Shown here: one piece after another, positions 1-5,626 of the stretch
Layout: each line of letters opens with the position of its first letter
How positions within the stretch are numbered: the first letter of the stretch is position 1
Assembly: GCA_017452335.1 (NCBI GenBank)
Contig: JAFTMP010000036.1
Location: 1 to 6,170 of the forward strand
From: Clostridia bacterium
Lineage (GTDB): Bacteria > Bacillota > Clostridia > Oscillospirales > CAG-272
Length of the DNA: 6,170 nucleotides
Direction of reading: 5' to 3'
The notes under the pieces: generated by a model
The model's input: only the letters and a program-made list of their open reading frames with translations
Databases searched by the model: none
What the model was told of the DNA's origin: nothing
Translations under genes and position numbers: made by a program

Positions 1-25
1 GCGGCGAAGCCGTGGTGGAGGGATA
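1..25. repeat. Palindromic intergenic repeat, unit A (cut by window start)
   Basis: The fragment has a short hairpin, CGGC-GAA-GCCG at 2-12, followed by GTGGTGGAGGGATA at 12-25. The same 14 bases recur exactly at 164-177 and nearly at 71-83, so this is the right end of a repeat whose left part lies outside the window. Hairpins with a GAA loop followed by a GGAGGGAT-type end resemble small palindromic repeats that I recall from clostridial intergenic regions. No coding content is seen. Confidence 0.6.
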
Positions 26-29
26 CTTG

Positions 30-84
30 CCCCCTTACCTAAAGGTGGGAGGACCATCGCGCGAGCGCGATGGTGGGGGGATAC
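30..84. repeat. Palindromic intergenic repeat, unit B
   Basis: The unit opens with an imperfect hairpin (CCCCCTT at 30-36 against AAGGTGGG at 42-49). Next comes a perfect inverted repeat with 10-bp arms, ACCATCGCGC at 53-62 and GCGCGATGGT at 65-74, around a GA centre. It closes with TGGTGGGGGGATA at 71-83. It shares the order of parts (CT-rich/GA-rich stem, GGACCA junction, variable GC-rich stem, GGTGG-GGGATA end) with unit C, so the two are copies of one family with different inner stems. It is non-coding. Confidence 0.65.
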
Positions 85-89
85 TCTCG

Positions 90-177
90 CCTCCCTTGCC
101 TAAAGGGAGGGGGACCACGCACGCGCGAGTTATTTTTGCTTGCGAATCAAGCACTTGTGCGGCGTGGTGGAGGGATA
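90..177. repeat. Palindromic intergenic repeat, unit C (longer inner part)
   Basis: The unit opens with a perfect stem, CCTCCCTT at 90-97 and AAGGGAGG at 103-110. It then has outer arms ACCACGC at 114-120 and GCGTGGT at 162-168, and ends with GTGGTGGAGGGATA at 164-177. The inner part holds further small stems: GCTTG/CAAGC at 138-142 and 148-152, and GCAC/GTGC at 151-154 and 157-160. The two small stems share bases, so they are alternatives. It is longer than unit B because the central stem is expanded. No transposase is present, so any mobility would have to be supplied in trans. Confidence 0.65.
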
Positions 178-197
178 TCTCTCGTTGTTTGGATTCC

Positions 198-241
198 AAA
201 AAGGGTGTCTTGAATGCACTGTGCATTCAAGACACCCTTTT
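198..241 (-). terminator. Rho-independent terminator of the CotH-like gene
   Basis: A perfect inverted repeat has 21-base arms at 199-219 and 221-241 around a single T. On the minus strand the stem includes GGGTGTC/GACACCC and ends in a run of five T (complement of 198-202). It begins 12 bases past the stop codon of the minus-strand gene ending at 253, the expected place for its terminator. The arms also give TTTT on the plus strand at 238-241, so it could work weakly in the other direction for a gene left of the window. Confidence 0.8.
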
Positions 242-252
242 AGAGAAAATAT

Positions 253-2559
253 TTATTCGCCGCTGCCGTAGGAACCGATATAGTCCTTCATGATCTGCCA
301 GCGCTGGGTGGTCCAGTTCTTTAAAAAGGCGATGTGCTCGTCATAGCTGTTCAGCTCACTTGAAACTTGAGATTCCACATAGGGGTGATATTTCACACCG
401 TACATTTTCCAGAACAGCGCGTTTTTGTCTGCGTCGGCTTCCAGCATCTCGGCGGTGGCGCTCAGCGCGTTCATGGTGGCTTCAAAATCATCGTCCAGCT
501 CTGCCATGCGGGCAAGCACGGCTTCTCTGAACCACTGCTGCTCCAGCAGCTTCGAAAACCAGGTGCAGCCGCCACCCTTCACGGAGATCATGCCTTCATT
601 TGACTTTGCCTTGTCAAAGGTGCCAAAGCCGAAATCGTAGTCCCAGGGTGCGGTGAAATAGAGCTTTCCTCCGGGCGCTTTTTGCATAAAGAAGCTGGCG
701 GCACCCACATCCACGTCCTTTGAAAGCTCCTCCACGATGTACATATCAATGAAGGACCTTAGATCAACCAGCTCTTCGATCTTTTCCCGATCACCCTCCA
801 CAAAGGCATCGTGACAGCTTTGGATGTACTGGGAAATGTAGGTCACGTCCTCTGCACTGCAGTTGCTTTTAATGACGAACTCCCGCTCGTTGTTGTTGGA
901 GCTCTTACCGTAGCCCTGCACGTAGAAATAGGGGGTGGCTTCCTCGTCGCCTCTGAAGTCGGCTTCGATGAAATAGCCCTTGTCGGTGGACGGGATGGTA
1001 TCATCAATTTCAATACGGTCGTTTGCTACCTCCACGTGCTCGCTGACCATATACATGCCGCGGTATTCGCTGTTGACGTAAAGCTGGACCCAGGTGCAAT
1101 CGGGCACGTAAGGGAAGGTGCCCATGCGGTCGGCAAGCTCCCAAATGAGATAATTGCGCAGACCCGACAGGTCAAACTTGTTGGAATTGAGTACCCAGTC
1201 CTTGTTTTTGCTGTCGCCAATGCCCAAAAGATGCTCTTTGTCGCTAAATTTGATGCGGTAGGAGTTTTTGCTGTCGTAATCATCCTGGGGGGCATCTGCA
1301 TTCCAGGAGGAATTGCCCCGTCCCTTGATCTGCAGGGAAGCGGTGATGTTGTATTGAGGGTCCTTTGCGCCCACAATGATCATGGTTGCGTTCTTATAGC
1401 CCTTACTGAGGATGGGCTCGCCTGTTTCGGTGAAGATGTACATGGCGGCAAGAGCGGAATCCTCGTGATCTTCCTTTATAAACAGCGCTCTGATCTCTTT
1501 ATCTCTTGAAATGACGCTGTCCGTGCGGGTGGTGTCGGTGCTGCCGTCGCTCCAGCGGATAAAGCGGTAGCCGGGGGCAGCCTTCACGCTGACAGCCGTG
1601 CCCTGCTCCTTGGGAAAGAGGGGCTGCTTGGCATCACCCTCCAAGATCCCGCCCTCGCTCATGACATAGCTTAAGTAATACTGTCCCTTGTCCTTTACCG
1701 GCACGCCGGGCAGGGGGGTAGGACGGTAGAAGGCATTGTTTTCAATAATGGAAGAGGTCTCGTCCAGCTCGTAGGTACCGTACAGCACCACGCGCTTGCT
1801 GTTTTTGTTGGTGATCGCCAGCTCGATTTTATAGGCGGCACCCGAAAGGGGGCAGAAGCCGGTGTCGGCGTCCTTTCCTTGAATGAGAAAATCAACGGGA
1901 CCGGATTCGTTTTTCAAAAAGGTCGTCTTGATGGAGGGGAATACGTACTCCTGCTCGCCCTCGTTTGCGGGCAGGTAGGTAAAGCGCAGGTAAGCGTTAT
2001 AGTCCTCGGGCGTTTTTTCTTCTAAGTCTAACTGCCATAAGTTAGCGGAAAAGACTAGCGTGCCGTTTTGACCGTGGCGCAGACCCTCTGCGTAGTAATA
2101 GGTATACCAGATCTTCTCGCCTGCCTTGTAATTCAAGGCATCCATGGGATCCTCCTCCCGCGGGGTCACGGTAACTTTGCACTGTGCGCTCACACCGGAA
2201 GGGGCGCTCACGGTGATGGTGGTAGTGCCCTCGGCAAGTGCCGTAATCTTTCCCGACTGTGCCACGTGGGCAACGGTGGGATCATCGGATCGGTAGGTAA
2301 GCTTTTTGTTGCGGGCTTCCTCGGGGAGCGTCTTTGCCGAAAGGAGCACGCCCTTGCCCTGGGAGAGCGTCAGCTCCGTTTGCTCCAGCACGACCTGCGT
2401 CACTTGGGGTTGGGCAGGCTCGGGCGAGGATTTTTCAGCGGTGGAGGATTCCGACACCGCCGGCACCGATGCCGGCGGCTGGGCGGTGCTTTCCTTTGCG
2501 CTACAGCAGGGAAGGACTAAAAGAAAGAGAAGCAGGATGGGGATCAATAATCTTTTCAT
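253..2559 (-). CDS. CotH-family kinase-fold lipoprotein with BIG2 and InlB-type repeat domains
   Basis: A 768-residue exported protein. Residues 1-19 form a lipoprotein signal (MKRLL, a hydrophobic stretch, then LPCCS), so it is probably lipid-anchored at C18 or C19. A Ser/Pro/Glu-rich linker (20-52) follows. Residues 53-132 look like a BIG2 immunoglobulin-like domain (AEGTTTITV at 109-117). About 141-285 is unrecognised and beta-rich. About 293-362 resembles an InlB B-type repeat (RWSDG at 335-339). About 385-760 is a CotH domain: KGRGNSSW (412-419), KDWVLNSN (453-460), LRNYLIWELA (467-476), NSEYRGMY (496-503) and WDYDFGFG (639-646). Known CotH proteins are atypical kinases, with acidic metal/ATP residues in the late W-D-x-D motif, which is intact here. 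Substrate and true activity are unknown. The start at 2559 is preferred because CCGGAG lies 6 bases upstream; an in-frame ATG at 2613 would put 18 extra residues before the signal peptide. No dockerin or sortase motif was seen. Confidence 0.85.
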   Translation of the reverse strand: MKRLLIPILLLFLLVLPCCSAKESTAQPPASVPAVSESSTAEKSSPEPAQPQVTQVVLEQTELTLSQGKGVLLSAKTLPEEARNKKLTYRSDDPTVAHVAQSGKITALAEGTTTITVSAPSGVSAQCKVTVTPREEDPMDALNYKAGEKIWYTYYYAEGLRHGQNGTLVFSANLWQLDLEEKTPEDYNAYLRFTYLPANEGEQEYVFPSIKTTFLKNESGPVDFLIQGKDADTGFCPLSGAAYKIELAITNKNSKRVVLYGTYELDETSSIIENNAFYRPTPLPGVPVKDKGQYYLSYVMSEGGILEGDAKQPLFPKEQGTAVSVKAAPGYRFIRWSDGSTDTTRTDSVISRDKEIRALFIKEDHEDSALAAMYIFTETGEPILSKGYKNATMIIVGAKDPQYNITASLQIKGRGNSSWNADAPQDDYDSKNSYRIKFSDKEHLLGIGDSKNKDWVLNSNKFDLSGLRNYLIWELADRMGTFPYVPDCTWVQLYVNSEYRGMYMVSEHVEVANDRIEIDDTIPSTDKGYFIEADFRGDEEATPYFYVQGYGKSSNNNEREFVIKSNCSAEDVTYISQYIQSCHDAFVEGDREKIEELVDLRSFIDMYIVEELSKDVDVGAASFFMQKAPGGKLYFTAPWDYDFGFGTFDKAKSNEGMISVKGGGCTWFSKLLEQQWFREAVLARMAELDDDFEATMNALSATAEMLEADADKNALFWKMYGVKYHPYVESQVSSELNSYDEHIAFLKNWTTQRWQIMKDYIGSYGSGE

Positions 2560-2565
2560 AAAGAA

Positions 2566-2570
2566 CTCCG
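2566..2570 (-). promoter_or_regulatory. Ribosome binding site fixing the start of the CotH-like gene
   Basis: On the minus strand CGGAG ends 6 bases before the ATG at 2559. This favours the start at 2559, directly before the signal peptide, over the upstream in-frame ATG at 2613. Confidence 0.7.
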
Positions 2571-2592
2571 GATAGTGAAAGTGAGATAGGGA

Positions 2593-2638
2593 AAAGCAAA
2601 AGTGCGCACCCATCTCGCGTGTGCGGATAGGGTGCGCA
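2593..2638 (-). terminator. Terminator-like hairpin between the MarR gene and the CotH-like gene
   Basis: The arms TGCGCACCC (2603-2611) and GGGTGCGCA (2630-2638) form a perfect 9-bp GC-rich stem. A further ATC/GAT pairing inside follows a bulge. On the minus strand the stem is followed by ACTTTTGCTTTT, two T-runs, as in an intrinsic terminator. It lies 32 bases after the MarR stop codon and about 33 bases before the CotH-like start codon. It may end the MarR transcript, or work as a partial terminator/attenuator that lets some transcription reach the lipoprotein gene. No good promoter was found between the hairpin and that gene. Confidence 0.65.
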
Positions 2639-2670
2639 TGAAAAACAATGGGTATAGAAAAGTGAAACAG

Positions 2671-3132
2671 TCAGCTCTTTGCTCTTTGCTTTTTGGATGC
2701 GCGCGGTCCTACCACGTTTTCGTTGACACGGGTGTAATAAGAGAACAGCTGGCTGATCTCCTCTTCGCTAAAGCCTTTATAGAGCGTTTGGCAGAATTGC
2801 TTCTGGGCTTCTAAGCCGTCAGCTATAATGGGTTCTGCTAAGGGAAGCAGGCGCAGGTAAATATTTTTGCGGTCTCCGTCTCTATACTCTCCAACGAGCA
2901 GTTCTTTTTTGGTTAAGGTCTTTACCGACAGCGAAACGTAAGACTTGGAAAGTCCCTTCATCTTTACAATATCGGCACCTCTGTTGAGGGTGGGGTATTT
3001 GTGAAGATGGATCAGGATTCCAAATTCAATGGGGTTGATCTGATGTTTTTTGCAAACGGGCTCAATGCAATCGCGATACAGCTCTTGAATGGCGGTCTGC
3101 TGAGTCCATAAATCACGCAATATTTTATCCAT
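2671..3132 (-). CDS. MarR-family transcriptional regulator
   Basis: A 153-residue cytoplasmic winged-helix DNA-binding protein, a usual length for MarR regulators, which act as dimers. An N-terminal helix (1-25) precedes the winged helix. INPIEFGILIHLHKYP (32-47) matches the start of the fold, GLSKSYVSLSVKTLTKKELL (60-79) covers the recognition helix and following segment, and YRDGDRKNIYLRLLP (83-97) is the wing, with the D-x-D-R-K pattern typical of the family. C-terminal helices (about 100-138) would form the dimer arm, and the tail is basic (RASKKQRAKS). Cysteines at 22, 27 and 114 could allow redox or metal sensing, but this is speculation. AGAGAGG lies 10 bases before the ATG, slightly far but usable. 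A consensus promoter lies upstream. It precedes the CotH-like gene on the same strand with a hairpin between, so it may control that gene, itself, or distant targets. Ligand unknown. Confidence 0.88.
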   Translation of the reverse strand: MDKILRDLWTQQTAIQELYRDCIEPVCKKHQINPIEFGILIHLHKYPTLNRGADIVKMKGLSKSYVSLSVKTLTKKELLVGEYRDGDRKNIYLRLLPLAEPIIADGLEAQKQFCQTLYKGFSEEEISQLFSYYTRVNENVVGPRASKKQRAKS

Positions 3133-3172
3133 GGATAAGATACCTCTCTATGTCAGTATTCACGAAATAACG

Positions 3173-3186
3173 GCTGCCAAGGCAAC
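3173..3186. promoter_or_regulatory. Candidate operator at the MarR transcription start
   Basis: GCTGCC-AA-GGCAAC is an inverted repeat with one mismatched pair. It lies just downstream of the predicted start point of the MarR promoter (about +4 to +17). A repressor bound here would block transcription. The assignment rests only on symmetry and position; the repeat is short and GC-richer than many MarR operators. Confidence 0.3.
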
Positions 3187-3196
3187 TATCCACTCC

Positions 3197-3225
3197 ATTA
3201 TATCGCAAAGCGCGTTTTTTGTCAA
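3197..3225 (-). promoter_or_regulatory. Sigma-A-type promoter of the MarR gene
   Basis: On the minus strand TTGACA (3225-3220) and TATAAT (3202-3197) are separated by exactly 17 bases, a perfect match to the housekeeping consensus. Transcription would start near 3190, giving a leader of about 58 bases before the ATG at 3132. A promoter this strong usually needs a repressor, which fits autorepression by the MarR protein. Confidence 0.85.
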
Positions 3226-3262
3226 TAGAAGGATGAAAAAGTATTTGTTTTTTTGTAAAGAA

Positions 3263-3280
3263 GTTCACATTTTGTTCACA
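3263..3280. repeat. Tandem GTTCACA direct repeat upstream of the MarR promoter
   Basis: GTTCACA occurs at 3263-3269 and again at 3274-3280, 11 bases apart, about one helical turn. Two half-sites on the same DNA face could bind a regulator dimer. They lie about 40-55 bases upstream of the MarR -35 box and 130 upstream of the plus-strand -35 box, so they could serve either promoter. No known regulator is assigned. Confidence 0.35.
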
Positions 3281-3343
3281 AGAGGCGGAGCGCTTTTTTG
3301 TAAATCTATCTGTTTTCTCTTTGCTTTTGGGAGGTTTTGATGC

Positions 3344-3405
3344 TTTTTTATAAAAAACACCGCTCTTTTTTCAGAAAAATAAGATTTTTTTGAAAAGTAA
3401 AAAAA
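3344..3405. promoter_or_regulatory. A/T-tract region upstream of the citrate operon promoter
   Basis: Runs of T or A occur at 3344-3349, 3352-3357, 3366-3371, 3375-3379, 3385-3391 and 3399-3405, ending 5 bases before the -35 box at 3410. The three T-tracts are spaced by about 22 and 20 bases, close to two helical turns. TTTTTTATAAAAAA (3344-3357) is a perfect palindrome. Such tracts can bend DNA or act as an UP element for RNA polymerase; this role is inferred. Confidence 0.4.
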
Positions 3406-3409
3406 GGGC

Positions 3410-3437
3410 TTGACAAAATCTCGTATCCGTGTATAAT
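3410..3437 (+). promoter_or_regulatory. Sigma-A-type promoter of the citrate operon
   Basis: TTGACA (3410-3415) and TATAAT (3432-3437) are separated by 16 bases; both boxes match the housekeeping consensus exactly. Transcription would start near 3444 and leave a leader of about 113 bases. The -10 box lies inside an 18-bp palindrome, which suggests repression by a bound dimer. Confidence 0.85.
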
Positions 3438-3446
3438 TGTATACAC
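3429..3446. promoter_or_regulatory. Candidate GntR/FCD operator overlapping the -10 box
   Basis: GTGTATA-ATTG-TATACAC is a perfect inverted repeat with 7-bp arms covering the -10 box and the predicted start of transcription. The inner palindrome TGTATACA (3438-3445) resembles the short GT...AC-centred sites used by many GntR-family regulators. A GntR/FCD regulator is encoded in the same operon, so autorepression is the simplest reading. A shorter related sequence, TGTACAC, occurs at 3531-3537 in the leader. Confidence 0.55.
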
Positions 3447-3557
3447 AAATACATTTGGGGCATCCGATCAAGCGGGAAGGGATCATTTCTTCTTTTTATT
3501 GGTTTTTACGCATATTGATGTGATAATGGATGTACACTTGACGAAAGGCGGATTGTG

Positions 3558-4919
3558 ATGCTGGAAATTTCCAAGACGACGAACTTACTTGAACAAAAGA
3601 TCTATAAATATGAATTGCAGGACGTGGCAGAGCCCAATTTGTACAGAGACATTTATCCCTATACCTCTGTGCCCCGCGTGGCGTTTAACCACAGAAGAGT
3701 CCCCCTGGGCATGCCCAAGGATATCTGGATCACCGACACCTCCTTTAGAGACGGTCAGCAGTCTATGGAGCCTTACACGGTGGAGCAGATCGTGGCGCTT
3801 TACAAGCTGCTGTCAAAGCTTGGCGGACCGTATGGATTGATCCGTCAGACAGAATTTTTCGTTTACAGCGAAAAGGATCGGGAAGCCATTGCCCGTTGCA
3901 AGGACTTGGGTCTGCGTTTCCCCGAAATTACCACCTGGATCAGAGCCAGCAAGGAGGATTTCAAGCTGGTAAAGGATCTGGGGATCCGCGAAACGGGCAT
4001 TCTGGTGTCCTGCTCCGACTATCATATTTTTAAGAAGATGAAAATGACCAGACGGGAGTGCATGAACCACTATCTTGCCACCGTTGCAGAGGCATTTGAA
4101 GCAGGCGTCATGCCCCGTTGCCATCTGGAGGATATTACAAGAGCGGACTTTTACGGCTTTGTGGTGCCCTTTGTCAATGAACTGATGAAGCTTTCCGACC
4201 GTGCTGGTATCCCCGTGCGCATCCGTGCCTGCGATACCATGGGCTACGGTGTGCCCTATCCCGAGGTGGCTTTACCTCGAAGCGTGCCCGGAATCATCTA
4301 CGGCTTACAGCACTATGCAGACGTGCCCAGCGAGATGCTTGAGTGGCACGGACACAACGACTTTTATAAAGCGGTGTCCAATGCGGGTGCGGCGTGGATC
4401 TACGGTGCCTGCGGCGTGAACTGCTCTCTGCTGGGCATTGGCGAGCGTACGGGCAACGTGCCGCTGGAGGCGATGGTTTTTGAATACGCTTCGCTGCGCG
4501 GCTCCTTTGACGGTATGGATCCCACGGTGATCACCGAGATCGCCGATTATTTCAAGAACGAGATCGGCTATACCGCTCCTGCCATGACCCCCTTTGTGGG
4601 ACAGAGCTTCAATGTGACCAGAGCCGGTATTCACGCCGACGGTCTGATGAAGGACCAGGAGATCTACAATATTTTCGATACCGAAAAGATTTTAAACAGA
4701 AAGCCTGCCGTGCTCATCGGCAAGACCTCGGGCCTTGCGGGCATTGCATACTGGATCAATGAATACTATAATTTGCCCGCAGATCGGGCGCTTGACAAAC
4801 GCTCCCCCCTGGTAATCAAGCTCAAAGAGTGGATCGACGCCCAGTACGCAGGCGGCAGACAAACCACCCTGACCCCCCATGAGCTGGATGAAAAGATCAG
4901 AGAGCTGGGCGCACTTTAA
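3558..4919 (+). CDS. Re-citrate synthase-like DRE-TIM metallolyase (homocitrate/isopropylmalate synthase family)
   Basis: A 453-residue cytoplasmic enzyme. Residues 54-330 show the acyl-CoA condensing TIM-barrel fold of the HMGL-like family: TDTSFRDGQQS (59-69) with the metal-binding Asp of RDGQ, HLEDITRAD (189-197), EWHGHNDF (262-269) with the HxH metal pair, and GIGERTGNVPLE (293-304). GIHADG (358-362 region) marks the later subdomain. The N-terminal part AEPNLYRDIYPYTSVPR (24-40) and the length resemble Re-citrate synthases such as that of Clostridium kluyveri, and it lacks the C-terminal LeuA regulatory domain. Those enzymes join acetyl-CoA and oxaloacetate to citrate with re-face stereochemistry, using a divalent metal. 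The aconitase encoded downstream supports citrate as product; homocitrate synthase is the main alternative. ATG at 3558 has AAAGG 9 bases upstream; the GTG just before it (3555) is a possible start with 6-base spacing. First gene of the operon; the next gene follows after 18 bases. Confidence 0.8.
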   Translation: MLEISKTTNLLEQKIYKYELQDVAEPNLYRDIYPYTSVPRVAFNHRRVPLGMPKDIWITDTSFRDGQQSMEPYTVEQIVALYKLLSKLGGPYGLIRQTEFFVYSEKDREAIARCKDLGLRFPEITTWIRASKEDFKLVKDLGIRETGILVSCSDYHIFKKMKMTRRECMNHYLATVAEAFEAGVMPRCHLEDITRADFYGFVVPFVNELMKLSDRAGIPVRIRACDTMGYGVPYPEVALPRSVPGIIYGLQHYADVPSEMLEWHGHNDFYKAVSNAGAAWIYGACGVNCSLLGIGERTGNVPLEAMVFEYASLRGSFDGMDPTVITEIADYFKNEIGYTAPAMTPFVGQSFNVTRAGIHADGLMKDQEIYNIFDTEKILNRKPAVLIGKTSGLAGIAYWINEYYNLPADRALDKRSPLVIKLKEWIDAQYAGGRQTTLTPHELDEKIRELGAL

Positions 4920-4937
4920 GGAAGAGAGGAACAAGGC

Positions 4938-5594
4938 ATGAAACATAAAACAGTATCCCTTGCCGACCAGGTGTTCGAGCATTTGGAAAGTGATATTATT
5001 TGCGGAAAATATGAAAGAGGTCAGATCTTAACAGAGCTGGGGCTTACGGCAGATCTGGGCGTGAGCCGCACACCTGTCAGAGAAGCCATTCAGCGCTTGG
5101 AGCAGGAGCAGCTTGTTAAAAACCTGCCCAAGGGCATCTTGGTGCTGGGTGTGACCGATAAGGATCTGCAGGAGATCTATACCATTCGCTTGCGCATTGA
5201 GGGGCTTGCCGCCGCCAGTGCCGCAAGAAACAGAGACGAGGACGGTCTGCGTGCCCTTGCCGATGCGCTTGCCATGCAGGAATTTTTCGTATCCAAGCAC
5301 GATGCGGGACTGATCAAAAACCAAGACAGTGTTTTCCATGAGCTGGTGTATGAAATGAGCGACAGCAGTATTTTGCACGCCACCCTGCTTCCCTTGCACA
5401 GAAAGGTGCAGAAGTACCGCCAAGTGTCCTTGCAGAGCGATGAACGGGCACTGAAATCTCTTGAAGAGCACAAGCAGATCTACGACGCCATCCTGCAAAA
5501 GGATGAACAGCGCGCAGAAACCTTAATGACAGAGCATATCCGCAATGCCATGGGCAGGCTGTTTCGTGAACAGCTTCATTATCAAAACGATTGA
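4938..5594 (+). CDS. GntR-family regulator with FCD ligand-binding domain
   Basis: A 218-residue DNA-binding protein of the FadR subfamily. Residues about 6-70 form the GntR winged helix: IICGKYERGQIL (20-31) and the recognition segment LGVSRTPVREAIQRLEQEQL (40-59) are typical. Residues about 75-210 are the all-helical FCD domain. Asp130, His134, His178 and His200 have the spacing of the metal-binding set in FCD proteins that bind carboxylates through a metal ion; all four are present. GAGAGGA lies 7 bases before the ATG. It sits between the citrate synthase-like gene (18-base gap) and the aconitase gene (32-base gap), so it is almost certainly co-transcribed. The likely role is feedback control of this operon, with citrate, isocitrate or 2-oxoglutarate as candidate ligands (inference). 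A palindrome on the operon promoter is the probable site. Confidence 0.9.
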   Translation: MKHKTVSLADQVFEHLESDIICGKYERGQILTELGLTADLGVSRTPVREAIQRLEQEQLVKNLPKGILVLGVTDKDLQEIYTIRLRIEGLAAASAARNRDEDGLRALADALAMQEFFVSKHDAGLIKNQDSVFHELVYEMSDSSILHATLLPLHRKVQKYRQVSLQSDERALKSLEEHKQIYDAILQKDEQRAETLMTEHIRNAMGRLFREQLHYQND

Positions 5595-5599
5595 AAGGA

Positions 5600-5617
5600 C
5601 CCCTGTTTGGGGGAAGG
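5600..5617 (+). promoter_or_regulatory. Small hairpin and ribosome binding site before the aconitase gene
   Basis: CCCC (5600-5603) and GGGG (5609-5612) can form a 4-bp stem with a TGTTT loop. The ribosome site GGGAAGG (5611-5617) overlaps the stem's right arm and lies 9 bases before ATG 5627. This spacing favours ATG 5627 over ATG 5618, which directly abuts the ribosome site. The hairpin is short and may be incidental. Confidence 0.4.
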
Positions 5618-5626
5618 ATGATAGAA

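Larger units (their letters stand above)
3133..3557. other. Divergent intergenic region with two promoters
   Basis: This 425-base region separates the minus-strand MarR gene from the plus-strand citrate operon. It holds two near-consensus promoters facing away from each other, with -35 boxes at 3220-3225 (minus) and 3410-3415 (plus). It also holds a tandem direct repeat (3263-3280), A/T-tracts (3344-3405), a palindrome on the plus-strand -10 box (3429-3446), and a leader of about 113 bases before the first plus-strand gene. The region is much more AT-rich than the flanking genes. A 73-codon open frame on the minus strand (3265-3486) has no ribosome site or recognisable product and is not called. 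No clear riboswitch fold was seen in the leader. Confidence 0.7.

Noticed and set aside
1..180. Possible CRISPR array
   Set aside because: The repeats are unequal in length, contain several different inner stems, lack uniform spacers, and have no cas genes nearby.
12..293. Open reading frame of 93 codons across the repeat cluster, and a 63-codon frame opposite it
   Set aside because: Both run through palindromic repeats and the terminator, with no ribosome site and no recognisable protein.
811..1509. 232-codon open frame on the plus strand
   Set aside because: It is the antisense shadow of the CotH-like gene, whose domains and motifs are clearly readable on the minus strand.
2560..2613. N-terminal extension of the CotH-like protein to an upstream ATG
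   Set aside because: It would place 18 non-hydrophobic residues before a classic lipoprotein signal, while a good ribosome site supports the start at 2559.
3265..3486. 73-codon minus-strand frame in the intergenic region
   Set aside because: It is AT-rich, covers the operon promoter and A/T-tracts, and has no ribosome site or family resemblance.
3447..3557. Riboswitch or attenuator in the leader of the citrate operon
   Set aside because: Only short weak pairings such as ATCC/GGAT near 3462-3483 were found, with no known riboswitch core.
5028..5498. 156-codon minus-strand frame inside the GntR gene
   Set aside because: It is an antisense shadow of a regulator with clear helix-turn-helix and FCD motifs.
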